DNA of 64,000 bases, taken from Gnetum montanum (Eukaryota; Streptophyta; Gnetopsida; Gnetales; Gnetaceae). The stretch lies in NCBI GenBank assembly GCA_015680685.1, contig MNCI01004792.1, positions 398,558 through 462,557 on the forward strand, written 5' to 3'. Below the pieces are notes generated by a model. The model was given only the letters and a program-made list of their open reading frames with translations. It ran no database searches and was not told where the DNA came from. A program made the translations under genes and the position numbers. Positions 13,199 through 24,961 of the stretch are shown here, piece by piece; within the stretch, counting starts at the first letter, position 1, and the number at the start of each line of letters is the position of its first letter.

Positions 13199-14185
13199 TC
13201 TTCTTTGAACTGGTGGCTACTCCATGCTATGCTACATAGCATAGCAAGCAACTACGCTACGCTAACATGGCTACGCTCCATAACATAGCACAGCGTAGCA
13301 AGTAGGTACACTATGCTAACATGGCTATGCTCCACAATGTAGCACAACATAGCAGGTAGCTATGCTACATTGGTGCACTTCAGTCCTTCTCTACATTGAT
13401 GGCACACCTAATCCTAACATCTCCATTTTGAGCAACGTAATTGCAGTGCAGCAAGCTCATCAATCAGCTTTGCATGTCCATGTAGCATAGATACGTCAAC
13501 ATCTTATGGGTCCAGGACACATGGCATCCAAATCACATTTCTCGTGTGCTCTTGGTCCTATAAAATACCCTGATGAGCAACACTCAAAGGGCTGGCAAAT
13601 TTGCAATTCAAAGGGAAAAAATAATCAATTGGCAATTTCGAGCATCATTGGAATTTTTTGTTGGAAAATTAATAAAAAAAAATTAGATAAAATACTTTGC
13701 ATTCTTGTTCGGAGTCCTGTTACCCCTTTTCCATTACCTTTGTAGATTTTTACATCGTTATCTCTTGAAATCGTGTTCAAGCACATGGTTGGCTTGCTTT
13801 TGAACATCTTGGTTACTTTTGGGATCTCTGTGCTTCCCAGCATCGCGCAACTGATTATATCCACTTTGACAAAGTAAAGCTGTAGTCTTGAAGTGATGCA
13901 TTTCTTAACTCCAAGTTACTTTATTCTCCTGTTTATCATTGAATTTTACATTTTTTTCATTCTTTGCATATAATATTCATTATTTTATGCTATAAACATT
14001 ACTTTCAAATTACACGTTTGCAAAAGGTTTAGTGACACCGATTAAGTCCTTGTCTAATTGACCAGACCATTCAAGGCACCCCATTTCCATTTTATCCAGG
14101 ATGGCCCTCACGCGGAACTGGGGTTAAGACTGTCTGACCGATGACCTTTTGGTGTTTCCAGCCACCAACATTCTCAATCTCTACA
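13199..14185 (+). repeat. T2 5' LTR (left-truncated)
   Basis: It matches 51418-52418 of the T2 3' LTR in order: blocks of GCTATGCTACATAGCATAGC-type palindromes (13220-13370), the GGCACACCTAATCC block, the TATA box, the GTTCAAGCACATGGTTGGCTT block and the terminal GTGTTTCCAGCC. It ends ...CTCTACA at 14185, next to the leader. The first roughly 850 bp, including the TGAAACACC start, are missing, apparently lost at the junction with A2. Confidence 0.85.
13559..13567 (+). promoter_or_regulatory. TATA box of T2 5' LTR
   Basis: TATAAAATA in GGTCCTATAAAATACCCTGATGAGCA, the same context as the intact TATAAATACCCTG in the 3' LTR. One inserted A is specific to this copy. Confidence 0.6.
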
Positions 14186-14593
14186 ATTTTCTAACACTAG
14201 AAGGAGGGCCTTTAGTGCCCTTTTTCATGTTATACAGTAGTCCTATAAGCGTTTTGCACCCCAACACGCACTAGCGCAAACTTGACACCCTTTAGTGATT
14301 GTTTACACATCGTGTGATGTAGATCGGTCGCTTAGACGGTTCCTTCAGAACCCTGTAGGACATAAAGCCTCCAATCACCATTTGACCCTTTTGTTTTCAT
14401 GGTAGTTTTGCATGCATTCTGTACCCTGACACACACTAGCATAAACTTGACACCTTTTAGTAGTTGTTTACACATTGTGTGGTATAGATCGGTCACTCTG
14501 ACAGTTCCTTTGGAATTTAGCAAGACATACAACCTTTGATTACTTTCCAATCTCCTCATTTCCTCACTTGCAAACCCGTTTAGATTCGCGACA
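14186..14593 (+). other. T2 leader with 165-bp tandem duplication
   Basis: Directly after the LTR comes ATTTTCTAACACTAGAAGG, an imperfect palindrome rather than an obvious tRNA complement. Two diverged copies of a 165-bp unit follow, starting near 14237 and 14402. Both contain GTTTACACATYGTGTG, TAGATCGGTC and a TTCC-to-AGGACATA-like block. The homologous leader of T3 (34570-34870, minus strand) has the same duplication, so it predates both insertions. Such leaders often carry packaging and translation signals; that role is inferred. Confidence 0.6.
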
Positions 14594-17500
14594 ATGACTT
14601 CACCAAGCACTGTTGCTAACACCTCTAACGTCGAGGTTCCCTTCATAGGTCAAGGCATCATAGGTGCCGAAAAACCACTCAGCCTAGTGCTGGGGCCACA
14701 TTGATCCCTCAGGATTCAAAATTAGGGACCTGAGGGCTTGGCCCAGCAACACGAGCCATACAACTTCCTCTATGCTAAGGTGTAGGCAAACCTACCCCTA
14801 GATGCACAAGAGTCCAAAGAGAAGCACAACTTTGAGTTCGCCTACTACAATGGGAAGAAATTTATTCCTACTCCTGGTGTTTCCATCCCTTTAATGCAAA
14901 TGAACCAATGGCTTTTAGATCAGTTGATCTAGGTGACTAGGCCCAGGGAGCTGCAAGACATGGCATCTCATCATGACGAGGCTTTCCACGATGGACAGGA
15001 GGAATTGGATTCTCAATCGGAGGGGGGGAGGGGGGGGTCAAACCAACCCTGCCACCATCCCTCCTACCCCATCCTTTTGGATGAACCCGTTGTCTATTGT
15101 CGTTCCCTTCGTAATCACATCTACGCCATCGTAGCCTGCAATTACATCGGCAATGGGTAGCCATGTCATGCCCTCAGGGTATCAATGCCCCTATTCCCCT
15201 TTTTCATTCTCAGCCACTATTCCTCCACAAACTATTCATCAATCCATTCCTACATCCCATCACGTACCGATCACGGCTACCCTGCGACATACACACACAA
15301 TACCTACCTTGCAGTTATGTGCAGCTTCCACCTCTATTCCTGCATTTACATCTTTTCCATCGCTAGTGGTGGGCCCAAGCCCATCCACATGGTGGACCCC
15401 ATTTACTTCTCCTCCTATTTTGCAACCATCTTAGATTTCCCATTACATTGACCATTAGACCTACCAAGCCTTACAAACAATACAACCCAGTGTGGGACTA
15501 TGGTCTATTTCACTAGCTGCGCAAACAACCTACCCCATAGCACAACCTATGGCTATTGCTCCAACCGCACCACATGCCAGGTGGTGGATAGCGCAAGTAG
15601 CACCGTTCATGGGGGCCACCCCAACAACACTGCCTATGGGTCATGTTGCTACCCCTACCACTCCATAGATGGGAGCTACCCCGACAGTTCCCCAACCATT
15701 TACATCATCCTCAGGTCTAGATCAAGCGTTTTAGCTTATTCAGACCCTTACTAAGGAAATAAAATACCTCAAGGCTATCGCGTCTAACAAAGTACAAGTC
15801 ATGGACTTCTACTAGGACAATCCCATCAACCCTGCAGTCCCTGTACTAATGTTACCCCCAACAATGTCACTTCCCCAATTCACAAAATACAACAGAGAGG
15901 GAGATCCCAATGCACATCTTGTTACATTTAGGTCTAACTTCCTTCTTCTGCAATAATGGCTGCATACGATCATCCATGTCTTTTCCATGTCTCTGACCAA
16001 AAAATTCCTAGACTAGTACCGCTCCCTTCCATGCTCCTCCATCTCAACCCTAGAGGAGCTTCTGACCCAGTTCGTGACACGTTTCAAGTATAACTTGAGA
16101 CCAGAAGTCACGTTAGATCAGTTGATGAATGTAAAACAAGATCCGCTAGAACCAATCCAGAAGTTCATCCAACGTTGGAGCACAACCCTTAATGAAATTC
16201 CCGAGCCCATTGTGGAAGCCCATTTGCTGGCCATCTTCAAGGGTGTAGTAAATGAATTTATTAAGTCTAAGTTGTATTCTCTCGCTCTACGCACTCTCAG
16301 TCAGGCTTTTTCCTAGACTAAGAGTATACAGGATGTGGCTAAGGCAAGCAAAGACTCAGCCTACATTGCATACAAGAACACCTTCACAAAGAAGGAAAAG
16401 AGTAAGGCTACAACAGCCACAGTGGCTGCTGTGGCAAACAAGGCTAAACCCAAACCTAATAACAATAGTAACAAGAACAATAATAAACCAACTGCACCTA
16501 CAACTAACCCCATGCCCAAATACGGAAACACATCACAACCTTTCACACCTGCACCTGAGACATCTGCACCACCCAAACTAAAATTCAAGCATAAAGATCG
16601 CTCGAAGTATACCCGACTTCCTGTTAAGCCTTCAGATCTTCTGAAGTAATTACTGGTGGTAGGGTACATCCAACATAAGAAGATTTTAGAAGAGGAAGCC
16701 AGGAAGCATCAGCAGTACTATGAACTCCTCAGGAACCCCTCGTTGGCTTTGCCCAAAAGCCCCCAGCTCCTAAGGATTTTAAGCTAAAGCGGTTTTGTGA
16801 CTACCACCAATAGTGTGGTCACGACACGGATTACTGCATGGCATTAAAGAATAACATCCAAAGGATGATCGATTAGGGAAAACTAATGCTAGATGAAAGA
16901 AATCCAATATGTCCTAAGAATCAATCCCGGCATGTCTACACTAACCTTCTCAACTCCAACAATGTCGGTTACATTATCAACACAATCGATGTTGACAGTA
17001 ATCCTAGATTTCCCCAACAGCCATTTGTGGTCCATGTGCCTCAGCGTAGCGCACCAGCACTAGTGGCTAATCAAAGTCTGCAGCAACCTTTCATCTTGAG
17101 AGTCCCTCCCAGGGCATCTGCCCCTACACCACCTATTAGCAGAAATGCACCACCACCTCACACATTAACACCATTAGCTCCATTTGTTATTAGGGGGCCA
17201 AGAAATTTAACACCCCTTGCCCCACATAAGATAGCTTTACATCCTTCTCATCCTAGGAAACAAGAAATGTGCTTCACTGGTGAGATGTCAAGGAAGGGTA
17301 CCACCCCAGGTACTTCCAAGCCTATGTCCTCATCCCCTGCATCTATGCCCTCATTGCTGAAAGATGATGTTACTACCCATGCATAGTCTTCACCACCTCA
17401 CCCAAAAGAGGCTAAACCCAGACCTGAAAGTATCCCTCCTCGGGAAATTTTTCTTCTAGGACAAATAGAAGAGGAGAAAGATAGTAAACCGGAAAGTGGC

Positions 17501-17833
17501 CAAGACCTCTTGAGCACTCTCACATAGGTCAAGCAAGCTCTAAAATAGAAAAACACTACACTGAGCCTGTACGACCTAATAATGACATCTACTACACACC
17601 GTGAGGCTTTGGTCCACATGTTAATGACAATTCCTATTGACAAGAACATGCCAGCAGAAGAGAAGATGATCCACTTGGTCATGCTTCCTTTTGTGCCTAC
17701 AGAACCAAAGCCATCCCAACTAACGTTTTGTGATGATTCCATTAGGGAAAACCCTGAAAAGTGTAATGTAACTACAACACCTCTTTTCATCACAATTCGG
17801 GTCGATTAACATAAGATCTGGAGGGTACACATT
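14594..17833 (+). pseudogene. T2 gag and start of protease (Tat lineage)
   Basis: Translation probably began at MTSPSTVANTSNVEVPFI, the same start as T3's MTSTTTTANTFNIEVPI. Proline/threonine-rich linker occupies 15150-15760. The Gag core (about 15850-16320) includes MNVKQDPLEPIQKFIQRW and EAHLLAIFKGVVNEFIKSKL. A basic N/K-rich segment (16335-16600) leads to KHKDRSKYTRLPVKPSDLL. A zinc-knuckle-like YHQxCGHDTDYC lies near 16800, and NVGYIINTID follows. The protease N-terminus, THREALVHMLMTIPIDKNMPAEE and PLFITIRVD, runs to RVHI at 17833, where A3 is inserted just before the catalytic DDGA codons. Several stops and frameshifts are present. Confidence 0.85.
17829..17833. repeat. Left target duplication of A3 (ACATT)
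   Basis: ACATT directly precedes TGATGAG. ACGTT at 39523-39527 directly follows the other end. The two agree at 4 of 5 bases; the difference is a CpG-to-CpA change typical of methylated plant DNA. Together with the continuous T2 reading frame across the gap, this proves the insertion. Confidence 0.8.
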
Positions 17834-18547
17834 TGATGAGTGGTGAGGTACCCCTACACTCAACCATACGAATAAGAGCGTTACATGCACGATTTGGTTG
17901 AACTCCGTAGACTAAGTTCCTACGTGCATCATGAAACACTTAAGGTTAATCATTTTTTTTCTTCCCATACTTACTTGTATTTTTCACGGTTGTATGGTTA
18001 AGTCTGAGGTATATGATTTTTATGTCTTTTCAGTTTTTATCTCCTATGTTGACAAGGTGAATAGTGAAGAGACTAGTTAACTAAATTTACCTAACTAAGT
18101 CTTAATGAACCTAGCATCAGTATCAATTCCCAGTTACCGTTCACACCCTGAACCAATGCAACCTTGATTACCAAATGCTATTCGTTACTAAGATCACCAA
18201 TCATAACGCACGTGCTCGAAGCGGTTGTACTGAATGCACTTAACTATGGGAGAAGGGTTGAGAGAGATTTAATTAATTAATAAACCATTTAAATGATAAA
18301 AAATAAATAACAATAAGTAAATTCCTATCTAGCTTAGTCCATGCACTGCAAGGTTTATCTAAGAATTTCATCTTTATTTCTATACACAAACTTGTGTTCA
18401 GGTACAATATTTGCTCAAATAAAGATCTGTTCACTTTGGAGTTCCTACTGCGGGCACATGGAAATTATTCTATCTCTAGAGAGGTAAAACTACCAGATTT
18501 TTGCTATAGTCTAGGTCTAGAATGAGAAACAAGGGAGAGTCACCTCT

Positions 18548-18555
18548 TATTTATA
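18548..18555 (-). promoter_or_regulatory. TATA box of A3 3' LTR
   Basis: Minus-strand TATAAATA in CAAGTCTATAAATAAGAGG. The palindrome array 18565-18750 starts about 10 bp upstream. Confidence 0.6.
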
Positions 18556-18564
18556 GACTTGGCG

Positions 18565-18750
18565 ATGCACCGCGATATCGTGTACGCGATATCATGGGGG
18601 ACGACGCGATATCCCGTACGCGATATCATGGGGGATGCGATATCGCAGCAGACATGATATCACGTACGTGATATCATGGCCCATGCGATATCGCATCTCA
18701 TCATATCCCCATGAATTAAATATTGCGATATCGCATGGGCCATTAGTTCC
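18565..18750. repeat. Array of GATATC palindromes in A3 3' LTR
   Basis: About ten occurrences of GATATC, most inside the decamer GCGATATCGC or decayed forms, mixed with GTACGCGATATCATGGGGGA repeats and CGTACG. Each is a perfect or near-perfect palindrome. The 5' LTR partner (39465-39522) has far fewer copies, so the array expands and contracts. Confidence 0.75.
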
Positions 18751-18896
18751 TTACAAAATATTGGAACGGTATGGGATTATTGACTTAAATGAAACTAATG
18801 GCGAATGGGATGACATGTGAATGGATCATCATTACAAGACAAGACAAAACTAGTGTTCACAACAACAAGAGTGAACACTTTATACATTTGACATCA

Positions 18897-20590
18897 AGCC
18901 TTATTTGGTAGCTGGGAAATATAGAGAGAGAGAGAAATTTTTGTTGTTGCCAACACCAAGATTGGACCTTCCGTTGTCCATCCGTAAGCATGCCATCCAT
19001 CTCGTTCTTTGCATAGCTACTTCAGCACTGATCCATTCCAAGTGTTCCCTCCAGATCCAATCCATTGTTGCATGATTTCCATCTGCACACACAACATAGT
19101 TTTTATATTAGCAAGGATAAATAAATCATAATGCAATTGATACCTTTCTTTGGTGAAAATCCCATTAGTTTAGTTGTGGTATGGCTAATACAGATGTGGA
19201 GATATCATAGTGGTAACTATCGAAGGTGTAGAGGTTAGGGGAAAATTGAAAAAATTTGGGCCTAGACCCCCATGATGAAGAGCGAACCTCCGATAGCGAT
19301 AGAATGGATAAAGAAAGAGAACAAGAAAGATGGAAAAAAAGAGATAACTATAACATCAATGAAATAGATGTCAAGATGAAAATGAACAAAATAAAGTTGA
19401 TTGCAAAAATGTTAAGGGAAAGAATTTAACTAGTGCACCAAATAGGAATGCCAATGGGTCCTCCCCAATGTAGGTTGATGCCCTTAATGCCCTAACAAAC
19501 CCATATTCAAAGAGTTTGTAGGCTCTAGGAATGTCATTTGGAACAAGAGTTAAATTCTTAACTGCAAGAATTTACCAAAAATAAAACAATGCATCAATCA
19601 AAATATACACTAATGATACAACCGGTAATGCGGTGAACAATGGAGATAAGGATTGAAAGAAGAGAATGGAATGGAATCCTAAGAATAAGATGGTGTACAG
19701 CCCCTTGTGTAGTTAATGATTAATGTGAATTAGTAGGTTCCATTTCAAGTCTGGCCTCAAATAAACCACATCCAGTGACTTCACATCAATGTATTTGGCC
19801 AATCCATCCTCTTAAAGTAATAAGAATGCCTTCCCAAAGAGCCACCACCATTCCGACAAAATTAAGGAGGAGAGAATGGGAAGTGAGAAGGGCCTTAGTT
19901 AGAGGGAACATTTTTATTTTAGTTCCATAACCAGTGCTTGTAGCCCAAATGATTATTTCGTCTAAGGGGTGTGCTTTGAATTCTCACTTTTTTTTTGTTG
20001 TTTTATATGTTTATGCGTGAGAACCTCATCCTGAAAAGACTTTGTTATTTTTATTTTCTTAGCTTCCCAATAATTAAGTAACGTCGGAATGATAAGAAAA
20101 ATCAAGAAGAAAACATCCAAGCACCCAAGAGAATGGCCAACACAAATACATCAAGTTCCCTTGAAGTCACACCCTTTTCAATCCTTGAGTCCTTCCTTAC
20201 TTTGAGAAATGTCGAGTCACTGATTCGTTATAGTTCTTATTTAGAAAGGGATTATACAGTTCCAAGCCAAGAGATACCATAGAAATTTGTGGATGTATGG
20301 ATGAAGTGGACTCATTGCTTGTCATATCAAAAGAACCATACCTTAGTATCAACATCATAATCTTAAAGGTAAAAACCAAACATTAGCAATCAATAGGAAA
20401 ATAGTTCATACCATCATGAAGAACACTTATTAAATGAAAAAATTATAAGATGGATAACACACAAGAAATGGAAAACTATGAACGATGTTGTAAAAAAAAA
20501 TAAGAAAAGTTAATATAAAACAAAAATGTGTAAAAATAAATAAAAGAACTGAGGGCTCGAAATGATTAGCATAGGTGGCCATCTCCCCCA
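18897..20590 (-). other. A3 region between protease and 3' LTR, no domain recognised
   Basis: About 1.7 kb where pol would normally be. Neither strand yields RT, RNase H or integrase motifs. A GA-rich tract at 18930-18942 and scattered short frames are all that stands out. It probably represents a pol deletion or non-coding filler of a non-autonomous element. Confidence 0.5.
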
Positions 20591-21988
20591 TGATTAAATG
20601 GAAAGGGAGGGATCCGAAATAATGAATGCCTATTTGAATTTCTTAGAAGTATCCAACTTCTCCCAATTGATGTTCTTGGATTAAGGGGTGGAAGTTGGCG
20701 ATGCTCATATTCCAATGTATCTATGCCTTCATTGTCGGCATAAGTTGTTCCCCCAGTTCATTCCATGCATGTTGCTGGGATGCTCTCTTGATCAGCTATC
20801 AACCACTGGGTGTTCTCTTGTTATTTGGTTTCTACATATAGGCACTGTTATATCTACATCTCTGGTGCACACCAGTTACATGCAGGAAATGCTAAGCATT
20901 CCTCCATGTCATCACCCTCTGAGTCACTATATGTGATGCATGGAACTTTCTTCTTCTCGATCCTTTCATAAATGTTTACCTTAGATATTTCCAAGGAAAG
21001 ATTGCGAATTCCTAGGCATGCATCTATTGTACTTAGCCATGCCCTTCCCATTATAATTGAAAAGTCCCCTTTGTTGCTGTTAACTTCTATCACCAGGAAA
21101 TTAGCTAGGTATGACCAACCACACACAGTGGTAATGATGTTCTCCACCAGTCCCAAGCAAATGGTGATGAACTGGTTAGCCAGCTCTAGTTGAATATTGT
21201 TATTCTTAAGTAGAGGAAAGTTCTAGGCTTTATACATTTCTCATGAGATTAAGTTGACTCCGGAACCTCAGTCAAGAAGAGCCTTATGAGGTTTATTCCC
21301 AACGACTTGGAGGTAGATTAAGGGACTTCTAGGGTCAGATAGTTTCCTGGGAAGGTGGACCAACTTGATCTAGTTAGTAATGGTATGTGTTAACATAACC
21401 GTATGCGTTGAGCTCTGTTGTTGATTTGAAGGGAGCTCTGAAGATTTATTTTTTGGAGGAGTGATCATAGACTCAACCGCTTGTGGTTGTGAGAGCTTGT
21501 TTGGGATTTTGGTTCTAAAGAAAGGTCCTCTCTTCTTTCAGTTGTCAGAACCAGCAGCAGGTCAAAGGTTTATAGCTCTCGTAGCATTACATTGCTGCAG
21601 TTGAGTGGGGAGTTCCCCTTGCATTGTTGGAGTGGGAGGTAGTGGAACTATCGACATAAGAGTGGCAGATGGATTCGGAGGATGGTACGCGTGTGGTGTA
21701 TCTTCCATAGGAGAAGGAGTCCTAAAATATTACTGAAATTGGTAGTGATGTTGTGGGGTTGCATGACCCATAGAGTCACTTGGAGAAATCGACTGCTGCA
21801 TGTAGTAGCCATATGGGTCTGGTTGCTGGTAAGGGTCTTGTTGTCTAGGTGGTGGCATCACCCATGACTATGGGTATTGCCACTACTGATGTTGCTTGAT
21901 AGGTTGTGGTAGAGTTCCACTTGAATAATATGTTAATGGTTGGTGGAACTACCTTGGGTTACCTTGCTGATAAGGTAACCTTCAGGGT
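20590..21988 (-). pseudogene. A3 gag C-terminus and protease (downstream half)
   Basis: Continues the A3 gag interrupted by T3. After the junction the minus strand gives a Q/P/Y-rich tail (PRQQDPYQQPDPYGYYMQQS, about 21850-21780), homologous to the tail of A1. A retroviral-type aspartic protease follows: NKPHKALLD then a stop where the catalytic DSG would be, GSGVNLIS (about 21250), then an open stretch at 21156-20854. That stretch has LANFLVIEVNSNKGDFSIIMGRAWLSTIDAC, the GRxxL/flap-distal signature of plant Ty3 proteases. It lacks RT downstream. Confidence 0.8.
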
Positions 21989-22624
21989 TGTAGCGACAAA
22001 AAATGTTGATGGCTAGAAAACACCAACGAGTCACCGGTCGTTGACAGTCTTAACCCCGTTTCCACGGGAGGGCTGTGTTGGATGGAATAGAAATGGGGCA
22101 CCTTGAACGGTTTGGTTGATTAGATAGGGACTTAGTTAGTGTCAATATAACCTTTTGCAACTAGATAATTTGAAGAATAAGACTGATAATCACAAAGTAA
22201 TGCTTAAATGTAAAAGGGACAAAAAATAGTGTAAAATGCAGTAATAAGTAGGATACAGTAAAACACAATTAGAAAAATGCACCTCTTCAAAGCTACAACT
22301 TCTCTTTTTCAAGGTGGATACAATTAGTTGCACAGCGCTAATAAGTGCAGAGATCCCAAGAGTAACCAAGATGTGTAGAGCAAGACGGCTATGTGCTTGA
22401 ACGTGGACTCAGGTGTTAACAATGCAAAGTTCTACCAAGGTGGTAGAAGAGAGAAGAACAAAATTCTAATTGAGAATGCTAACTATTTACAATGTCAAAA
22501 AGAAATCTTACAATGCTCAAGGTTATAGTGCCAACATTTTTGTTTGTCAGCCAACAAAATTCTTAGCCAACCAGATTGCCAAAAACCAAAAAAAACCAGA
22601 CTCCTCGAGCGTTGCTCACTGAGG

Positions 22625-22632
22625 TATTTATA
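22625..22632 (-). promoter_or_regulatory. TATA box of T3 3' LTR
   Basis: Minus-strand TATAAATA in GGTCCTATAAATACCTCAG, the same context as T2, T4 and T5. Confidence 0.6.
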
Positions 22633-22814
22633 GGACCAAGGGTGCACAAAAGATGTGGTTTGGATGCCATGTGCCTTAGGCTTATGCCAAACTGTCTATG
22701 CTGCACGTTCCTGCATAATCGTTGGGTGAGTCTGTCATGCCGTAATTACAAGCCTACCACATTATAATTACGTTGTCAGAGTAACGGTGTGATTAGGTGG
22801 AGTGCATTAATGTA

Positions 22815-23400
22815 GCATAACTGCTTACTATGCTATGCTCTGCTTTGTAGCATAGCATGTTAGCATGGTGTAGCATCTTGTTATGTTGTCCTATGCTACC
22901 CAGCGTAGTCATTGGTTTGAAGAAAAAATATACATTGTTTCCTGCTGCATGCATTGAAAAACCTTTGAAGCACACTGATTGTTTATTGCATATTTTTTAC
23001 GCTATGCTATGCTACACAGTGTATCATAGCGTAGAAGTCGGCCTTAGCCACAAAAATGTCACCAATCTAAAAAATCTGCCTTTTGCACTGCGAAGCTTGT
23101 GAACTTGCTAATCTCGCCCTTTGATATGCCTTCTGTCACTTTCTTAAAATTGCTACACATCGTTGCACCATGTAGCTTAGCGTAGCATATCGGCCAATGT
23201 GGCCTACTTTTGGCCAAGTTTGCCACTTTCTGACAGAAGTAGACATTGCTGAAGGACTTGAAGTCAGGTGAGGGGACTGAACATCTAGATTTTTGCTACG
23301 TTGTGCTATGCTGCATGGCATAGCATAGCGTAGCACTGTGCTTCTACAAACATCTTCTGAAGTTTACTATGCTACATAGCGTAGCATAGGGTAGCAAAAC
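22815..23400. repeat. Palindrome blocks in T3 3' LTR
   Basis: Separate blocks near 22820-22900, 22995-23035, 23155-23190, 23290-23335 and 23365-23400. Each is a short run of GCTATGCTA followed by its inverse TAGCATAGC or TAGCGTAGC. The blocks lie upstream of the TATA box on the element strand. Variation among TACG, TATG and TACA within them looks like CpG decay of a GCTACGTAGC-type ancestor. Confidence 0.75.
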
Positions 23401-23664
23401 TCCTTAACTTAGAAAACTTGCTGAAGTGTTTTTCACATTTGGAGCACCACCAACAATTCCACACACTGCTCCTAAGTGCACTGTCGGTTGGATGAACTAC
23501 TTAGGTGGGTAGGCTCGAGAATCCATTTAGCCTGTTGACACCTAGGGTAGAAAACCTATCAAACTAGACAGTCTGAACATGAGAGCATCCATCTCCTAAA
23601 GAACTACCGTAACGCTGCACGAATTGCAAAGACTTGGTGAAGCAAGCATGCCTTTGAATTTTTG

Positions 23665-23739
23665 GGTGTTTCATTAACCCCTCTTTGTTGACGTCTGGAG
23701 GATGAGCTCGAGAGATGTTGACAAAGAATACGAAACACC
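23665..23739. repeat. Inverted repeat enclosing T3 polypurine tract
   Basis: GGTGTTTCA (the LTR edge) and CGAAACACC face each other 75 bp apart. Inside them CTCTTTGTTGACG faces GTTGACAAAG. The polypurine tract ACAAAGAGGGG (minus strand, about 23677-23689) lies inside the potential stem. The same layout occurs in T2 and T5. Confidence 0.75.
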
Positions 23740-24690
23740 ATGGAAGACATGATGCTAATGTTGCTACTTAGTGATCATCAGGACGTCGCTTGGCTGCACT
23801 TGAAAGTGTTGCATTGGTTTTAAAGATCAGGTTTAGCAGAGTCCCTAATTGGAATACTCATGAGGGAGTTGTTTTCATTTTCATCTTTACTTTCACTGAC
23901 CTTCGACCCCTTGTAGGACAAGTGTTTCTTTCCTAGGATGAGTTGTGTTACATCCGTGTGGGGTTTTGAATTGCCTACAGATGCTTCACATGTGGTGAGC
24001 TATGTTATGCACATCATGGAATCTACACTCTGAAGTAGCCAAGCCAGTCGAGGAACTCACTTTGCGATGTCGTAGCATTTGCTATTTTGGCAAGACGTGC
24101 TTTCAGCTACATCCTGTAAGCATGAAAGAGAGCGAAATAGCCACGATGCAAAGTGAGGGAAAAGGTCTTGCTTACTGTAGATGTTTTTGAAGCTCTTGGA
24201 CACCTTTGCTAGCACATGGTGTCCAAAGTAGGAAGGCCAGCAGTAGCCTTGGCAGCATCAGCATGGTGGAGCTGGCATCGAAGGAGTGGGGATTCGCTAT
24301 GAGTGTAGATGCTCTGGAATCCCTGCCAAAGGCATGAATTCTTAGTTCAACTATGGGATCAACTACCACATAGCTCCCATGCATCAACAGGGAGTTGGAG
24401 GGCAACAATATTGTGGTTGGGCCACCATACTACAGGAACTCCAGTGGCAGGCACTGACCAAGGAACTACCGTCAGGGTGTTGGGCCATGGTGACAGTAGG
24501 TTTGAAGGGCTAGTGCAATGTCATATGACATCTTCAGAGGGTCAGCAAAATGCTAAGGTTGGCAACATCACGTACATTCTAGATCATTTTCCCATTGCAT
24601 CGTGAACTATGTTCTGGAGCTACAATCTTCTACCCCCACCTCAGCACTGCGCACGCTCGTTCAATGTGTACTTGGTGCAGATGCACACTA
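23740..24690 (-). other. T3 3' untranslated region
   Basis: About 950 bp between the pol-distal repeats and the polypurine tract. Homologous sequence lies at 49210-50500 in T2 and 61000-62000 in T5. Frames of up to about 100 codons exist but are not shared among copies, so it is treated as non-coding. Confidence 0.5.
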
Positions 24691-24694
24691 GGGA

Positions 24695-24950
24695 TGTAAC
24701 GCGAACCCAGTTTAAGGTCCTAGTAGACCATGTGCTGGGTTAGGGTCCCAATAGACTATTGTGCTAGTTTGAGGTCCCAGAAAATTGTACATGCCATTTT
24801 AACATCATAGCAAACGTACCATGCAGTTTATAGTCATAGCGGACTAGATGTGCTAGTTTGACGTCGTAGCGGATGATTGTCTCCAATTTATCATCATAGT
24901 AGATGCTGCTTGTTGTTGCCAATTTAATGTCATAGCAGATGTTTCTTGTT
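24695..24950 (-). repeat. T3 3' repeat array (TAAACTAGC core)
   Basis: About seven irregularly spaced units whose element-strand core reads GACGTCAAACTAGCACA or a decayed version. The array follows the pol stop and precedes the 3' UTR. Homologous arrays occupy the same place in T2 (48838-49205) and T5 (62015-62475). Confidence 0.8.
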
Positions 24951-24961
24951 GCATTCATGCT

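Larger units (their letters stand above)
17834..18896 (-). repeat. A3 3' LTR
   Basis: 1063 bp, TGATGAG...ACATCA on the plus strand, so TG...CA on the element strand. It pairs with 38725-39522. A palindrome-rich array at 18565-18750, dominated by GCGATATCGC and CGTACG, lies directly upstream of the minus-strand TATA box. It keeps both true LTR ends, unlike its 5' partner. Confidence 0.85.
21989..23673 (-). repeat. T3 3' LTR
   Basis: 1685 bp. On the element strand it runs from TGAAACACCC to GTCGCTACA. It aligns along its length with the 5' LTR at 34904-36669, including TATA box, palindrome blocks and the AACGATT...GCACGT region. Polypurine tract and hairpin arm lie immediately outside its start. 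Confidence 0.88.

Noticed and set aside
13220-13370. MITE or foldback transposon
   Set aside because: The palindromes recur at corresponding places within every LTR of the T2-T4 type and have no target duplications of their own, so they are parts of the LTR.
15153-15451. Overlapping plus-strand frames (88-93 codons) as separate small proteins
   Set aside because: They are alternative frames through the proline/threonine-rich gag linker of T2, where base composition avoids stops.
18897-20590. Missing RT/integrase of A3 hidden by decay
   Set aside because: All frames were checked for YxDD, DFRxLN, HHCC and DNGxxF-type motifs and none was seen, though A3's gag is still readable; deletion or original absence is more likely than erosion.
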